DNA of 40,540 nt, taken from the NCBI GenBank assembly GCA_934434925.1, contig CAKSAC010000016.1:1-40540 (forward strand), given 5' to 3'. The translations under genes and the position numbers were made by a program. The stretch is from an uncultured Eubacteriales bacterium (GTDB lineage: Bacteria > Bacillota > Clostridia > Oscillospirales > CAG-272). The notes beneath the pieces were generated by a model. The model saw only the letters and a list, made by a program, of their open reading frames with translations. It was not told where the DNA came from and made no database searches. Below, in pieces: positions 30,628 through 38,653 of this stretch. Each line of letters starts with the position of its first letter. The first letter of the stretch is position 1.

Positions 30628-31572
30628 TCAGTTTGCGTCGGGAGCCAGCGGGCCGGTCAGCTCTTTCAGGAAGAAGAGTTTGCCGGGCAGGGTGGGGATA
30701 TAACTGGAAGTAATGTGGCGCGTCGGGCCATAGCGGAGCGTCATCCAGAAACTCATGCCCTGCCATTGCATCCCGCGTCCGAGAACCCCGTCAGCCCCGC
30801 CGATGGCGTAGTCAGCAGAGAAGAGGAGCGCCGGCCCCATGGTGTTGGCGAAGCAGGGAATCAGGGTGGTGCGGCTGCGGAAAGAGGTGATGGCGTTCTG
30901 CTCGATGGTCAGCGGGTGGAGACGCATGCCGATACGGTAGGGTTGTTTTCTCCATTCGGCATCATCGGTGAATTCCGCGCCGACGGTCGGCTCCCAGAAT
31001 GCGATATGGCACATCCGGCCGATCCCGTAAACCAGCACGAGTTTTGCCCCTTCCGCACGCAAAGCGGCAATCTTTTCGGGGTAAGAGGGAAGGTTGTCCT
31101 TGGTGGCAAAATTCCGCTGAGAGACCGGAACTGTCAGTTCTCCGAGGGGATTGTAGAAAGCGTTTTCCATGGCGCTCTGGAACGAGGCCTCGCCCGTGAT
31201 GGTGTTCCCTTCGGAATCGGCCCATTCATCCATATTGAAGCAGAAGACGTTCTTGCAGGAAACATTCCATTCGCGCAGGAAGTAAACCGCCCACTTGTAC
31301 ATACCCATCGGGCCGACGGGCAGGATAAAGATGATTTTGCGCCCGGCTTCATTGGCGCGGCGGATTTCATTGGCGATTTCATGACCCATTTTAACATTGA
31401 ATTCTTCCAGCGAATCACACGAAACGGGAGAGAATCCGGGGTTCCAGAAAGATTGGCGGTCAAAAACCTCCTCCGGCGCGTGCGAACAACATTCGTCGAT
31501 CTTTTTCATATCCCAACCGGCGGGATAAAAGCCTTCCATAGCACTGCCTTTGACGGTAGAAAGAAAATCCAT
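30628..31572 (-). CDS. NagB-like glucosamine-6-phosphate deaminase/isomerase family
   Basis: 314 residues; ATG at 31572 with AAGGAG 7 nt upstream. It has the NagB/6-phosphogluconolactonase fold: LPVGPMGMY near 84-92 (phosphate-site region), FNMDEWA with D115 and E116 matching the catalytic acid segment of NagB, and YGIGRMCHIAFWEP (182-195) equivalent to NagB GIGGDGHIAFNEP with H189. It is longer than NagB and has extra N-terminal and internal sequences (FYPAGWDMKKIDECC, NPGFSPVSC), so the substrate is probably not plain GlcN6P. Positioned between the PIG-L deacetylase and the PfkB kinase. Confidence 0.82.
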   Translation of the reverse strand: MDFLSTVKGSAMEGFYPAGWDMKKIDECCSHAPEEVFDRQSFWNPGFSPVSCDSLEEFNVKMGHEIANEIRRANEAGRKIIFILPVGPMGMYKWAVYFLREWNVSCKNVFCFNMDEWADSEGNTITGEASFQSAMENAFYNPLGELTVPVSQRNFATKDNLPSYPEKIAALRAEGAKLVLVYGIGRMCHIAFWEPTVGAEFTDDAEWRKQPYRIGMRLHPLTIEQNAITSFRSRTTLIPCFANTMGPALLFSADYAIGGADGVLGRGMQWQGMSFWMTLRYGPTRHITSSYIPTLPGKLFFLKELTGPLAPDAN

Positions 31573-31635
31573 GACTGTTCTCCTTATCAATTTCTGTTTA
31601 TTTCATCCGTGTACGGAGTTTTACATATCTGTGCC

Positions 31636-32340
31636 TTACGGCAGGAGACGTTGAGCGGTTCCTTTGAGGTAGACCTCGCACATCCGGAACCCTTCGGCAT
31701 AATCGACACCGCATTGATAACCGCGATAACGGGAGCAGGTGCGCACCATGTCGGGGAAGTCGATGTGGTCGTGGTCGCGCATCCATTTCACCTGCGTTTC
31801 ATGGCATTCGAGCATTTCGAGTTTTTTGTCGATAACGCCGGTGATATCCACAAATTCGGTGGGGTTGAAATTGACCCCGGCCAGCGTGTCCATATAATAG
31901 ATGGGAACCAGTTTGGCCGCGCCGGGCTTGTCGGTATGATAGTTCGGTAAGGTGGCGGTGAAACTGGCATCAAACACCAACCGTGAAACGGCAGTATGGT
32001 CGGGCATATAGTCGTCCGGCGCGTGAGTGATGATCAGATCGGGCATGGCATATCGAATGACATCGACCATCATATCCCGCGACTTTTTGTTGTTTTCATA
32101 AATATCAAGGTCGTGAAACCCGCCCCAAATGACTTCGTAGCCGGCCATCTCTCCGGCGCGGCGAGCCTCCTTGGCCCGCATGACGGCCAGTTCATCCGGC
32201 GGGATGATCACATGGCCGAGATTCCCGTCCGACGCGTGACAGACCACAACGCGATCTCCGCGTTCGACACAGCGGATCAGGGTTCCGGCACAGGCGATTT
32301 CAATATCATCGGGGTGTGCCCCGATAGCCAGTACGTTCAT
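31636..32340 (-). CDS. PIG-L family N-acetyl-sugar deacetylase
   Basis: 234 residues; ATG at 32340 with AGGAGG 7 nt upstream. Zinc-dependent LmbE/PIG-L fold: AIGAHPDDIEIACAGTL at 5-21 carries H9, D11 and D12, and DDYMPDHTAVSR supplies D114 and H115. The family removes acetyl groups from GlcNAc-type substrates, such as GlcNAc-PI, chitobiose or bacillithiol precursors. Being first in an operon with a NagB-like deaminase, a kinase and an aldolase, it likely deacetylates an imported N-acetyl sugar. A bacillithiol role is less likely given those partners. Confidence 0.88.
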   Translation of the reverse strand: MNVLAIGAHPDDIEIACAGTLIRCVERGDRVVVCHASDGNLGHVIIPPDELAVMRAKEARRAGEMAGYEVIWGGFHDLDIYENNKKSRDMMVDVIRYAMPDLIITHAPDDYMPDHTAVSRLVFDASFTATLPNYHTDKPGAAKLVPIYYMDTLAGVNFNPTEFVDITGVIDKKLEMLECHETQVKWMRDHDHIDFPDMVRTCSRYRGYQCGVDYAEGFRMCEVYLKGTAQRLLP

Positions 32341-32418
32341 GAAAATGCCTCCTGAAAATAAGGATGTATCGGCAGGTACCGATCGGCGCATTCCGGGACC
32401 GATCTCCTGTCTCCTACT

Positions 32419-32447
32419 ATTATAGATAATTTCTTATTCCAAAACAA
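32419..32447 (-). promoter_or_regulatory. Promoter of the deacetylase-deaminase-kinase-aldolase operon
   Basis: On the minus strand TTGTTT (32442-32447), 17-nt spacer, perfect TATAAT (32419-32424). Leader about 70 nt. Confidence 0.65.
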
Positions 32448-32505
32448 GACAAAATAGTTCCGAAAAAAGGGTAAAAAAATCTTCTTACAAAATTGCGGAA
32501 CCCTA

Positions 32506-32534
32506 TTGCACTTTTTTGCGGAAGCGTATATACT
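32506..32534 (+). promoter_or_regulatory. Candidate promoter placing the AraC start codon at +1
   Basis: TTGCAC (32506-32511), 17-nt spacer, TATACT (32529-32534). The expected start, about 7 nt past the -10, falls on the ATG at 32541. Confidence 0.5.
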
Positions 32535-32540
32535 GGAAAT

Positions 32541-33434
32541 ATGAAAGAGAAACAAAGCGTGCGGTATTACCGCCATAAACTTGAAAATCTGCTTGTTGTC
32601 ACCAAGATCGTCACCATCCACTATTTTGAATTTGAAACCGATTTTGACTCCGGAGGAGAGTCGCATGATTTCTGGGAAATGGTGTATGTCGGCCGCGGGG
32701 AGGTCGAATGCCGCGCCGGTGAAAACGCATTCATCCTGCGCGCCGGTGAAGCGGTGTTTCATGCGCCGGACGAATATCACCGGCTGATTGCCCGGGGAGA
32801 AAAGCATCCGAAGGTCATGGTGTTTTCTTTTGAATGCCGTTCGGATGCCATGCGGTTTTTCCGCGGCAGGCATGTGCGGATTCCGCGGGCGTTGCAGGCC
32901 GCTTTGCCCGATATTGTGGAAGAGGCGCGAATGACCTTCGATATTCCGGTCAGCGATCCGCATACCCGAAAAATGGAACCGCTGTCTTCGGCGGCTCTCG
33001 GCGGGCGGCAGATGATCAAAAACCGGTTGGAAATGCTGCTCATCGAGCTGATGAGAAATGCCTCGGAAACCGGCAAAGACGTGCGTTTTTTGCGGAATGA
33101 CGAAGTGGCCGGATCGATCGCAGAGCGGATTCTTGCGGTCATGGAGGAAAACCTCACGTCGGGCCTTTCCGTTGCGGAGTTATGCGAGGGGATCGCGTAC
33201 AGCCGTTCCTATATTTTCCGGCAGTTTCGCGTTGCCACCGGGCAGACGATGGGAGATTGCTATAACCGCATGAAGATTGATTATGCCAAAGAGCTGTTGC
33301 TTGCGCCCGGAACGACGATTTCCTCGGTCGCGGAACTTTTGCGATTCGATTCAGCCAACTATTTTTCCAAAACCTTCAAACGGTATAGCGGAATGTCGCC
33401 GCGCGAATGGCGCGCGGATCATGCGGAACGCTGA
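32541..33434 (+). CDS. AraC family regulator, divergent from the amino-sugar operon
   Basis: 297 residues. The ATG at 32541 is the most plausible start, though only GGAA lies 3 nt upstream; the upstream TTG has no ribosome binding site. N-terminal cupin-like domain (ESHDFWEMVYVGRGEVEC, AVFHAPDEYHRLI). Two helix-turn-helices at the C-terminus: LSVAELCEGIAYSRSYIFRQFRVATG and ISSVAELLRFDSANYFSKTFKRYSGMSPREW. By position it probably controls the PIG-L/NagB/PfkB/aldolase operon that begins 200 nt away. Confidence 0.85.
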   Translation: MKEKQSVRYYRHKLENLLVVTKIVTIHYFEFETDFDSGGESHDFWEMVYVGRGEVECRAGENAFILRAGEAVFHAPDEYHRLIARGEKHPKVMVFSFECRSDAMRFFRGRHVRIPRALQAALPDIVEEARMTFDIPVSDPHTRKMEPLSSAALGGRQMIKNRLEMLLIELMRNASETGKDVRFLRNDEVAGSIAERILAVMEENLTSGLSVAELCEGIAYSRSYIFRQFRVATGQTMGDCYNRMKIDYAKELLLAPGTTISSVAELLRFDSANYFSKTFKRYSGMSPREWRADHAER

Positions 33435-33435
33435 G

Positions 33436-33495
33436 CCGCTTTCGCCCGGGCCACTTTCGCCCGGATCGCCTTCGCCCGGGCCGCTTTCCCCCGGT
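33436..33495. repeat. Four tandem 15-nt units
   Basis: Units at 33436, 33451, 33466 and 33481 follow the pattern CCGCTTTCGCCCGGG with a few substitutions each. They begin immediately after the AraC stop codon and end before the terminator at 33537. A fifth degenerate unit is not clear. Confidence 0.85.
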
Positions 33496-33536
33496 ATCCG
33501 CGCGAACCGGCGACAGGCCGGCGCCCGGTTTGCCCG

Positions 33537-33567
33537 AAAAAAAACAGCCCGAAAAGGCTGTTTTTTT
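33537..33567. terminator. Bidirectional terminator between AraC and rpmF
   Basis: AAAAACAGCC and GGCTGTTTTT pair around CGAAAA (33540-33566) with A and T flanks, so it can stop both the plus-strand AraC and the minus-strand yceD-rpmF transcript. Confidence 0.88.
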
Positions 33568-33571
33568 AGGA

Positions 33572-33763
33572 TTATTTCGCAGCGGTCGTGTCAGCCACGA
33601 TCTCCTTGCCGTCATACGCGCCGCATTTTTTGCAGACGTGATGGGCAAGCGTCAGAGCGCCGCATTTCTGGCATCTCGAAAGGGTGGGCAGGGAAAGTTT
33701 CCACGTGCTGGATCTTCTCTTATCTCTGCGCGCCTTGGACTGTCTTCTCTTCGGAACTGCCAT
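33572..33763 (-). CDS. rpmF: Ribosomal protein L32
   Basis: 63 residues, small and basic, a zinc-ribbon protein of the large ribosomal subunit. The N-terminus MAVPKRRQSKARRDKRRS is the family signature; C31, C34, C44 and C47 form the zinc site. It lies 69 nt downstream of the YceD gene, the arrangement common in bacteria. Confidence 0.96.
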   Translation of the reverse strand: MAVPKRRQSKARRDKRRSSTWKLSLPTLSRCQKCGALTLAHHVCKKCGAYDGKEIVADTTAAK

Positions 33764-33832
33764 TGTTCTACACCTCCTTGGTCACAAAAGCACTGATTCT
33801 TTAATATCTTCAAAAATTACTTTGAAAAACGA

Positions 33833-34387
33833 TTATTTCCCCTCTGCCTCTTCTTTTTTCAAACGCTCCAAAAGCGCTTGCAGCGGTTTGGCAATACGGG
33901 GGTCCTGCGTTTTTGTATCGCAGGAGCAGGGGCCTGCGTTCAAATCTTTTCCGCACCGGGGGCATAGCCCGCGGCAGTCATCCCGGCACAAAATCCGGAA
34001 AGGAAAATTGAGGGAAATGAGATCGACGAGCAAATCGTCCATATCCAGAAAGCCGTCTTCCGTGACCAGATATTCATCCTCGGTGTCTTCACCGGCCTCT
34101 TCTGCCTGACGCGGACTCAGCACGGTGCGCTCCACCTGCAACCTGAACAGACCGTCTACCGGGGCAAGACAGCGGGCGCAGGGGGCTTCATACGGAACGG
34201 AAACGGAAAGGGTGAGGCGGATATACCCGGCGGAATTGACAATCTTGCCTTCTGCTTCCGCCGGTCCCGGAAAGGCAACGCCGTACAGCGGGTCGGACGG
34301 ATTGTCGGTTTCTTTCATGCAGAGAGAAAAAGAGAGCGGCAACGTATGGATTTCACCGGCCAAAAGGGAACGAAGGTCGATTTTCAT
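33833..34387 (-). CDS. yceD: YceD/DUF177 family protein
   Basis: 184 residues; ATG at 34387 with GGGAG 5 nt upstream. It has the DUF177 pattern: CARCLAPVDG in the middle, an acidic stretch (EDTEDEYLVTEDGFLDMDDL), and the C-terminal zinc-like CRGLCPRCGKDLNAGPCSC. The family is linked to 23S rRNA accumulation and ribosome biogenesis in plants and bacteria, and is usually paired with L32, as here. Confidence 0.92.
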   Translation of the reverse strand: MKIDLRSLLAGEIHTLPLSFSLCMKETDNPSDPLYGVAFPGPAEAEGKIVNSAGYIRLTLSVSVPYEAPCARCLAPVDGLFRLQVERTVLSPRQAEEAGEDTEDEYLVTEDGFLDMDDLLVDLISLNFPFRILCRDDCRGLCPRCGKDLNAGPCSCDTKTQDPRIAKPLQALLERLKKEEAEGK

Positions 34388-34445
34388 GGTATCTCCCGAC
34401 CTGCGCCAGACATTTTCGGAGCATACCGCGCAAATCGTACACATC

Positions 34446-34474
34446 ATTATACCCAATCCGGCTCTGCTTGTCAA
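34446..34474 (-). promoter_or_regulatory. Promoter of the yceD-rpmF operon
   Basis: On the minus strand, perfect TTGACA (34469-34474), 17-nt spacer, perfect TATAAT (34446-34451). Confidence 0.9.
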
Positions 34475-34576
34475 GGGTTCTTGAAAAAATAATTCATCTT
34501 GGTTTTATCCTGCGGGTTTTGCGGAAGATACGGGGCATTTTTTTCATGTTGACGGTATTTTTGATCCGGATGGGGT

Positions 34577-34605
34577 TTGACAATCGGAGCGGAATGTGCT
34601 AAAAT
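34577..34605 (+). promoter_or_regulatory. Promoter of the three-gene membrane operon
   Basis: Perfect TTGACA (34577-34582), 17-nt spacer, TGC-TAAAAT (34600-34605). Confidence 0.85.
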
Positions 34606-34647
34606 AGAAAACGGTAGTTCAAAGAGCGACGCGAACGGAGAAAAGGA

Positions 34648-35349
34648 ATGAAGAAAACACGCGAATGGCCGGAGGCGGAAGAATACGAAGAACGATACCG
34701 CGGAGAAAAACGCGACCGCCTGATCGGGCGTGTTCTGCGTCTTTTCCTGCTGCTTCTTCTTGCGGCCGTGATGATCTTTCTCGGCTTCCGTATCTTCATG
34801 AGTTCTTATTATCCGGAAGAAGCGCGCGGGATTCTGCCTACCGAGGGGGTGCGCCGGTATTGCCTGTCCTTGCCCGGAGAGGAAATCGCCGCCAAAAGGC
34901 AGAAGTTGCGATTCAATTACGACAACACGCGGGAAGGGTATTTCTTTGCCGGAGAGCTTGTCGTGATTCCCGGATGTTCCACGGTGCAGGTCAGTATGCG
35001 GTATAACCGCAGTACCCTGCAAAAACTGGCAAAAAAATTTGAGGACTTTGACCCCGAAGCCGAGAAACCCTTCACCTACCGGGCAGTCTTTTCCGTCGGC
35101 GAGACCGAGGACAAAAAACCGCGTACACTTTGGGCGGATCCCGCCGGAGAAAAGCATTCTTCCTACCTTTTTTATGAATATGACAGACTTTCATTTGAAG
35201 GCCTTCCGCTGGAGGAAATCTATTGGATTCGGGTGGAAGTGATGCGCCCGGGCGATTCCGTACCGGTTTGCTATATCTGCGTCTATGAAAACACCGAAAA
35301 ATATCATGAATTTACCGATTTTACCGTCAAAAAAGACGAGGTGAAGTAA
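34648..35349 (+). CDS. Single-pass membrane protein of unknown function
   Basis: 233 residues with AAAAGGA upstream. A charged N-terminal tail (1-25), one long hydrophobic helix (about 28-50) and an outside domain of about 180 residues with mixed beta-like pattern (LRFNYDNTREGYFFAGELVVIPGCSTVQVSMRYN). I recognise no family. It is the first gene of three abutting genes: the next ATG follows its TAA directly. Confidence 0.75.
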   Translation: MKKTREWPEAEEYEERYRGEKRDRLIGRVLRLFLLLLLAAVMIFLGFRIFMSSYYPEEARGILPTEGVRRYCLSLPGEEIAAKRQKLRFNYDNTREGYFFAGELVVIPGCSTVQVSMRYNRSTLQKLAKKFEDFDPEAEKPFTYRAVFSVGETEDKKPRTLWADPAGEKHSSYLFYEYDRLSFEGLPLEEIYWIRVEVMRPGDSVPVCYICVYENTEKYHEFTDFTVKKDEVK

Positions 35350-35889
35350 ATGGAACAGCGTTATACGCCGAAAGCGCAGAATAAAAACGCCGTATACCTT
35401 TCCGCCGCGCTTTTTCTCGTCGGTTGCGGTTTGCTTGCCGCAGGGATGGCCGGGGCTCCTGCCGCCGCGGTTTATCAGCTCGGTTTTGCTCTGCTTTCGG
35501 CCATTGCCATGTTGGTATGGCTCCGTTACTGTATGTCAAGCTATACTTATACGGTGACAGACGCATATGATGTTCCGATGCTGATCGTTACCGAAACCCG
35601 CGGCCGGCGCATTTCCACGGCCTGCCGGGTCGAACTCGGCCATGTGGAAAGGATTATCTCGGTTCCCGACGGGCAAAGTGCGGAGGGAAGGGCGGCGCTG
35701 GCGGAATATCGTTCTGCGCCGGAGCGGTATTCCTACCTTTCCACCCTGTTCCCCCGTTCTTCGGTCATCCTGTATGCGCATGAAGGCGGCAGGCGGTTTG
35801 CCCTGCGGATGGAGCCGTGCGACGCATTCTTTGCGTCTCTTTCCGAACGGGTGTTCCGCGCGGGCGGCGGCAAGGGCGAAGAGGAGTAA
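35350..35889 (+). CDS. Two-helix membrane protein with C-terminal beta domain
   Basis: 179 residues. Two transmembrane segments (about 17-37 and 43-62), then a soluble part (YTYTVTDAYDVPMLIVTETRGRRISTACRVELGHVERIISV), which looks like a pleckstrin-homology-like bacterial membrane domain; that assignment is tentative. GAGGTG is placed just before the ATG. Middle gene of the three-gene run, likely co-functional with its neighbours. Confidence 0.7.
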   Translation: MEQRYTPKAQNKNAVYLSAALFLVGCGLLAAGMAGAPAAAVYQLGFALLSAIAMLVWLRYCMSSYTYTVTDAYDVPMLIVTETRGRRISTACRVELGHVERIISVPDGQSAEGRAALAEYRSAPERYSYLSTLFPRSSVILYAHEGGRRFALRMEPCDAFFASLSERVFRAGGGKGEEE

Positions 35890-35947
35890 GAGCTGTCCTG
35901 CGGGAAACAAAGAGACGCTCCCGCCGGTGAAACAAGGAGAGAATAGT

Positions 35948-36622
35948 ATGAATCAATACCGTGTTGCGCGTTTGTTCGGCATCGCTTTCTGTACGCTTGC
36001 GCTTTTTCTGGTCTTTACCCGTTTGTTTTCCGGTCTTTTCGAGGCAAACGGCGTTTCAATCATGCGGGTGGCCGTTTTCGGCGGGGTCTTCATGCTGTTG
36101 GCGATTCCCGCGCATATTTGCGGCCGGTTTTTCCTTCCGCTCTATGGGCTGAGCATTGTGCTGAACATGCTCGGCACGGCTTTCTATGTCGCGCTGTATT
36201 ATACATATGCCGAGATGCGTCCCGGATTCGACACCTTGTTCTTTTCCCTGTTGCTTCCGTTGCTCTATCTCGCGGTGCTCTTCATTCTGGTCGGGATGGC
36301 GCCCGAACGCTCCCGCGCGCTGTGTGCGGCCGGAACGCTGGTTTCGCTCTTCTTTGAGATTCTGTATCTGTTTGGTTGGATTATCTTCCGCAATGTTTTC
36401 TTCAGTTTCGGATTCTTTTCCCTCATCATCGCTTTCACCATGACCTTAGCGCTTCGCTATACCATGAAGAAGGATAAACCCTGGACGATCCGTTATGCTT
36501 CCTTTGCCGGATTCGGATATTTTTCCCTGATTGCGATCATTGTCCTTGCCATTCTCACGGACGGCGATATCCTCGCTGACCTTGATTTTGATTTCGGCCC
36601 GTTCCGGAAGAAAAAAAAGTAA
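35948..36622 (+). CDS. Polytopic membrane protein of unknown function
   Basis: 224 residues; ATG at 35948 chosen for AAGGAG; a longer frame runs into the preceding gene. It has six to seven hydrophobic segments with short, mostly uncharged loops and a C-terminal basic tail (FRKKKK). No transporter motif, catalytic residue or known family is visible. Third gene of the membrane set; no clear terminator follows. Confidence 0.75.
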   Translation: MNQYRVARLFGIAFCTLALFLVFTRLFSGLFEANGVSIMRVAVFGGVFMLLAIPAHICGRFFLPLYGLSIVLNMLGTAFYVALYYTYAEMRPGFDTLFFSLLLPLLYLAVLFILVGMAPERSRALCAAGTLVSLFFEILYLFGWIIFRNVFFSFGFFSLIIAFTMTLALRYTMKKDKPWTIRYASFAGFGYFSLIAIIVLAILTDGDILADLDFDFGPFRKKKK

Positions 36623-36872
36623 CCGGCTGCCAGAACCGTTCCGGGATCTGTCACGCGCTTAACAGTCTGACCGTTCGCGCGGGCAGGCAAACGGCTTTTC
36701 GCTACCGCGGCCGGACGGCACCGGAGGCGTGTGGACCTGTTGTCTTAAAAATGTAAACAACACTTTCCTTTTTCGGACTCCTGTTATCACAGACAGAAAG
36801 AGGACGCGATTTCCATCGGATTCTTCCCGCTCCAAGCGGGTGTATCAAAATATTTTTTTAAGGAGAAAAATC

Positions 36873-37325
36873 ATGAAAAAAATCCTTTCCCTGGTATTGG
36901 CCGCGCTTTTGCTGGCGTCGGCACTCTTCACCCTGGCCTCCTGCAGCTCTTCCTATGGCAGCATAGAAAGACGTTTCAAGAAAGAAGGCTACACGGTCGT
37001 GGATACGTCGGATTCGGAAGGGAAGAATTATCTTTCTTTCACTTCCAGCCTGAACAAAGGCGAAATCTCCGGCACGGTCCATGTGCTGAAGGGCGGCGCT
37101 GTGCTGAATAATACGCGCGCTTATGCCGTGATTGTGGAGTTCGGTGCGGATAAGGATGCCCAGGATGCCATGCAGAAGTATCTGGAAGACGAGGATGTAA
37201 AGATCCTTCTCAAGAATGTACAGCAGGAGGATTGCGTGAACGGAAACTGCATCCTGATCCCCGTTATGGTATCTACGAACAAAGAAGTCCTGAACACTAT
37301 GATCAAGACTTTCAAAGGAAAATAA
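36873..37325 (+). CDS. Small lipoprotein of unknown function
   Basis: 150 residues with AAGGAG and the ATG at 36873. The N-terminus is a lipoprotein signal (KK, hydrophobic, lipobox L-A-S-C at residue about 24). The mature part is about 125 residues, two short beta-rich repeats (YTVVDTSDSEGKNYLSF, AYAVIVEFGADKDAQDAM) with a cysteine pair in EDCVNGNC. There are no family hits I can name. The 250-base gap before it has no strong promoter or terminator that I can see. Confidence 0.75.
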   Translation: MKKILSLVLAALLLASALFTLASCSSSYGSIERRFKKEGYTVVDTSDSEGKNYLSFTSSLNKGEISGTVHVLKGGAVLNNTRAYAVIVEFGADKDAQDAMQKYLEDEDVKILLKNVQQEDCVNGNCILIPVMVSTNKEVLNTMIKTFKGK

Positions 37326-37339
37326 ACATACATAAAGGA

Positions 37340-37380
37340 CCCGCCCCCGCCGGTTTTTGGTGCAGGGGCGGGTTTCTTTT
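37340..37380 (+). terminator. Terminator of the small lipoprotein gene
   Basis: CCCGCCCC (37340-37347) pairs with GGGGCGGG (37365-37372), then TTTCTTTTT. Confidence 0.85.
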
Positions 37381-37390
37381 TATCGCCCGC

Positions 37391-38200
37391 CTATTCTTTT
37401 ATCTGTTCTTCCAGTTTTTGTTCTTCGAGAAAATGCTGCGTCATCATATAAAAAATCGAAGGCAGCTCATCGGGGGCAGACCCGTTCCGGTATACGCCCG
37501 GGGCGGCGCTCTGGATGCTTTCCAACACCGAAAGCAGAACCCGGTTTTCTTCCCGGAAATCCGAAAAAACAGGGAGAAGAGCCTCGTCACTCACGTCGTT
37601 CCCCAAAGCGGAAAGCCGGAAATTGATGTCATTGAAACTGTTGATGAGGCGGAGCATTTCGTTCAGCAATTCTCCGGTGATTGCCTCCGCAAAGGCTTCG
37701 ACCGTCAAAAGGATCGAGGGGTGTTGGGCATTGATGATACTGAAGAAATAGAGGGTAGCATACAGACAACTGGACGGCGCCTCGCTCCGGCCGTAAATAT
37801 AATTATTGTTCTGCGCGCCCGCATAAGAAAAAATGCTGTTGGTATATCGCTGTTCGTACACGACATGGTTGAGGAGCATCATCAGATAAGGATAGCCGTT
37901 GATCCCTTCGTATTTCAAGCGGTTCATCATGGTCAGGAAGTCGTAATTTGCGACGGTATAGTCGTTGGCCAGCGCCCGTTCTTCCGCAAAACTCGGCTCT
38001 TCTTTTTGCGCCCGTTCCGAAAGGACGCGAAAGGCCTCCAAAAGGCGATAGAGTTCGTCCCGGAAATAGTCTTCCACAACAGCGCGGCTGTTTTCATAAA
38101 AATCAACCATCATCTCGGCATGTTGATAGGCATTCTGCGTCCAGAAACGAAGAGCCTCCGTGATATTGCCCGGTATTCCGCGGCATAGATCTGTTGCCAT
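37391..38200 (-). CDS. DUF2935 family (hemerythrin-like helical) protein
   Basis: 269 residues with AAGGAGG before the ATG. The sequence is helical in two repeats: FWTQNAYQHAEMMVDFYE (H27, E29) with LLNHVVYEQRYTNSIF (H112, E116), and later YFFSIINAQHPSILLTVEAF (H160). This is what I recall of DUF2935 in Clostridia and Bacilli, where conserved His and Glu suggest a metal-binding four-helix bundle. Function is unknown. It is transcribed away from the YerC-like gene. Confidence 0.7.
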   Translation of the reverse strand: MATDLCRGIPGNITEALRFWTQNAYQHAEMMVDFYENSRAVVEDYFRDELYRLLEAFRVLSERAQKEEPSFAEERALANDYTVANYDFLTMMNRLKYEGINGYPYLMMLLNHVVYEQRYTNSIFSYAGAQNNNYIYGRSEAPSSCLYATLYFFSIINAQHPSILLTVEAFAEAITGELLNEMLRLINSFNDINFRLSALGNDVSDEALLPVFSDFREENRVLLSVLESIQSAAPGVYRNGSAPDELPSIFYMMTQHFLEEQKLEEQIKE

Positions 38201-38280
38201 AAATCCTCCTTCTTCCGACCGGTTCGCGTACCGGCGGATCTGTTCTTTCCAGTATATTCGGTTTTCGGGAATTCCGCGCC

Positions 38281-38309
38281 TTGACTTCGGCAGGACGATG
38301 TGCTACAAT
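38281..38309 (+). promoter_or_regulatory. Promoter of the yerC-hslO operon
   Basis: TTGACT (38281-38286), 17-nt spacer, TGC-TACAAT (38304-38309). Confidence 0.8.
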
Positions 38310-38362
38310 GAAGAAAAAACGCGGCTGTGCCGCGCCTGCCGGGGATTCCGGCCGGAGGGAAT

Positions 38363-38653
38363 ATGGAAAACGAAGACAAACGTTTATTATGCCGCGCGCT
38401 CCTGTGCCTGCGCACGCCCGAGGAAGCGTCGGCTCTGCTTGACGATCTGTGTACTTCGGCGGAAAGGGAAGAGATGGCCCGCCGTTTGCGCGCGGCGCAG
38501 CTTTTGCGTTCGGGTTCCGCTTACAATGATGTCGTCGCCCGGACCGGCCTTTCCACCGCCACCATCAGCCGCGTGAGCCGGAGCCTGAAAAACGGAGCGG
38601 GATATGCCTGCGTTCTCCCGCGCGTGGAAGAAGACGCGGAGGGGAAAGCGTGA
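38363..38653 (+). CDS. yerC: YerC/YecD family TrpR-like DNA-binding protein
   Basis: 96 residues; ATG at 38363 with GGAGGG upstream. All-helical TrpR-type fold. LLDDLCTSAEREEMARRLRAAQLLRSG and the helix-turn-helix YNDVVARTGLSTATISRVSRSL are the family hallmarks. Named as a possible Trp repressor relative, but no tryptophan genes are nearby. Its TGA overlaps the GTG of the methyltransferase (GTGA, 38650-38653). Confidence 0.88.
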   Translation: MENEDKRLLCRALLCLRTPEEASALLDDLCTSAEREEMARRLRAAQLLRSGSAYNDVVARTGLSTATISRVSRSLKNGAGYACVLPRVEEDAEGKA

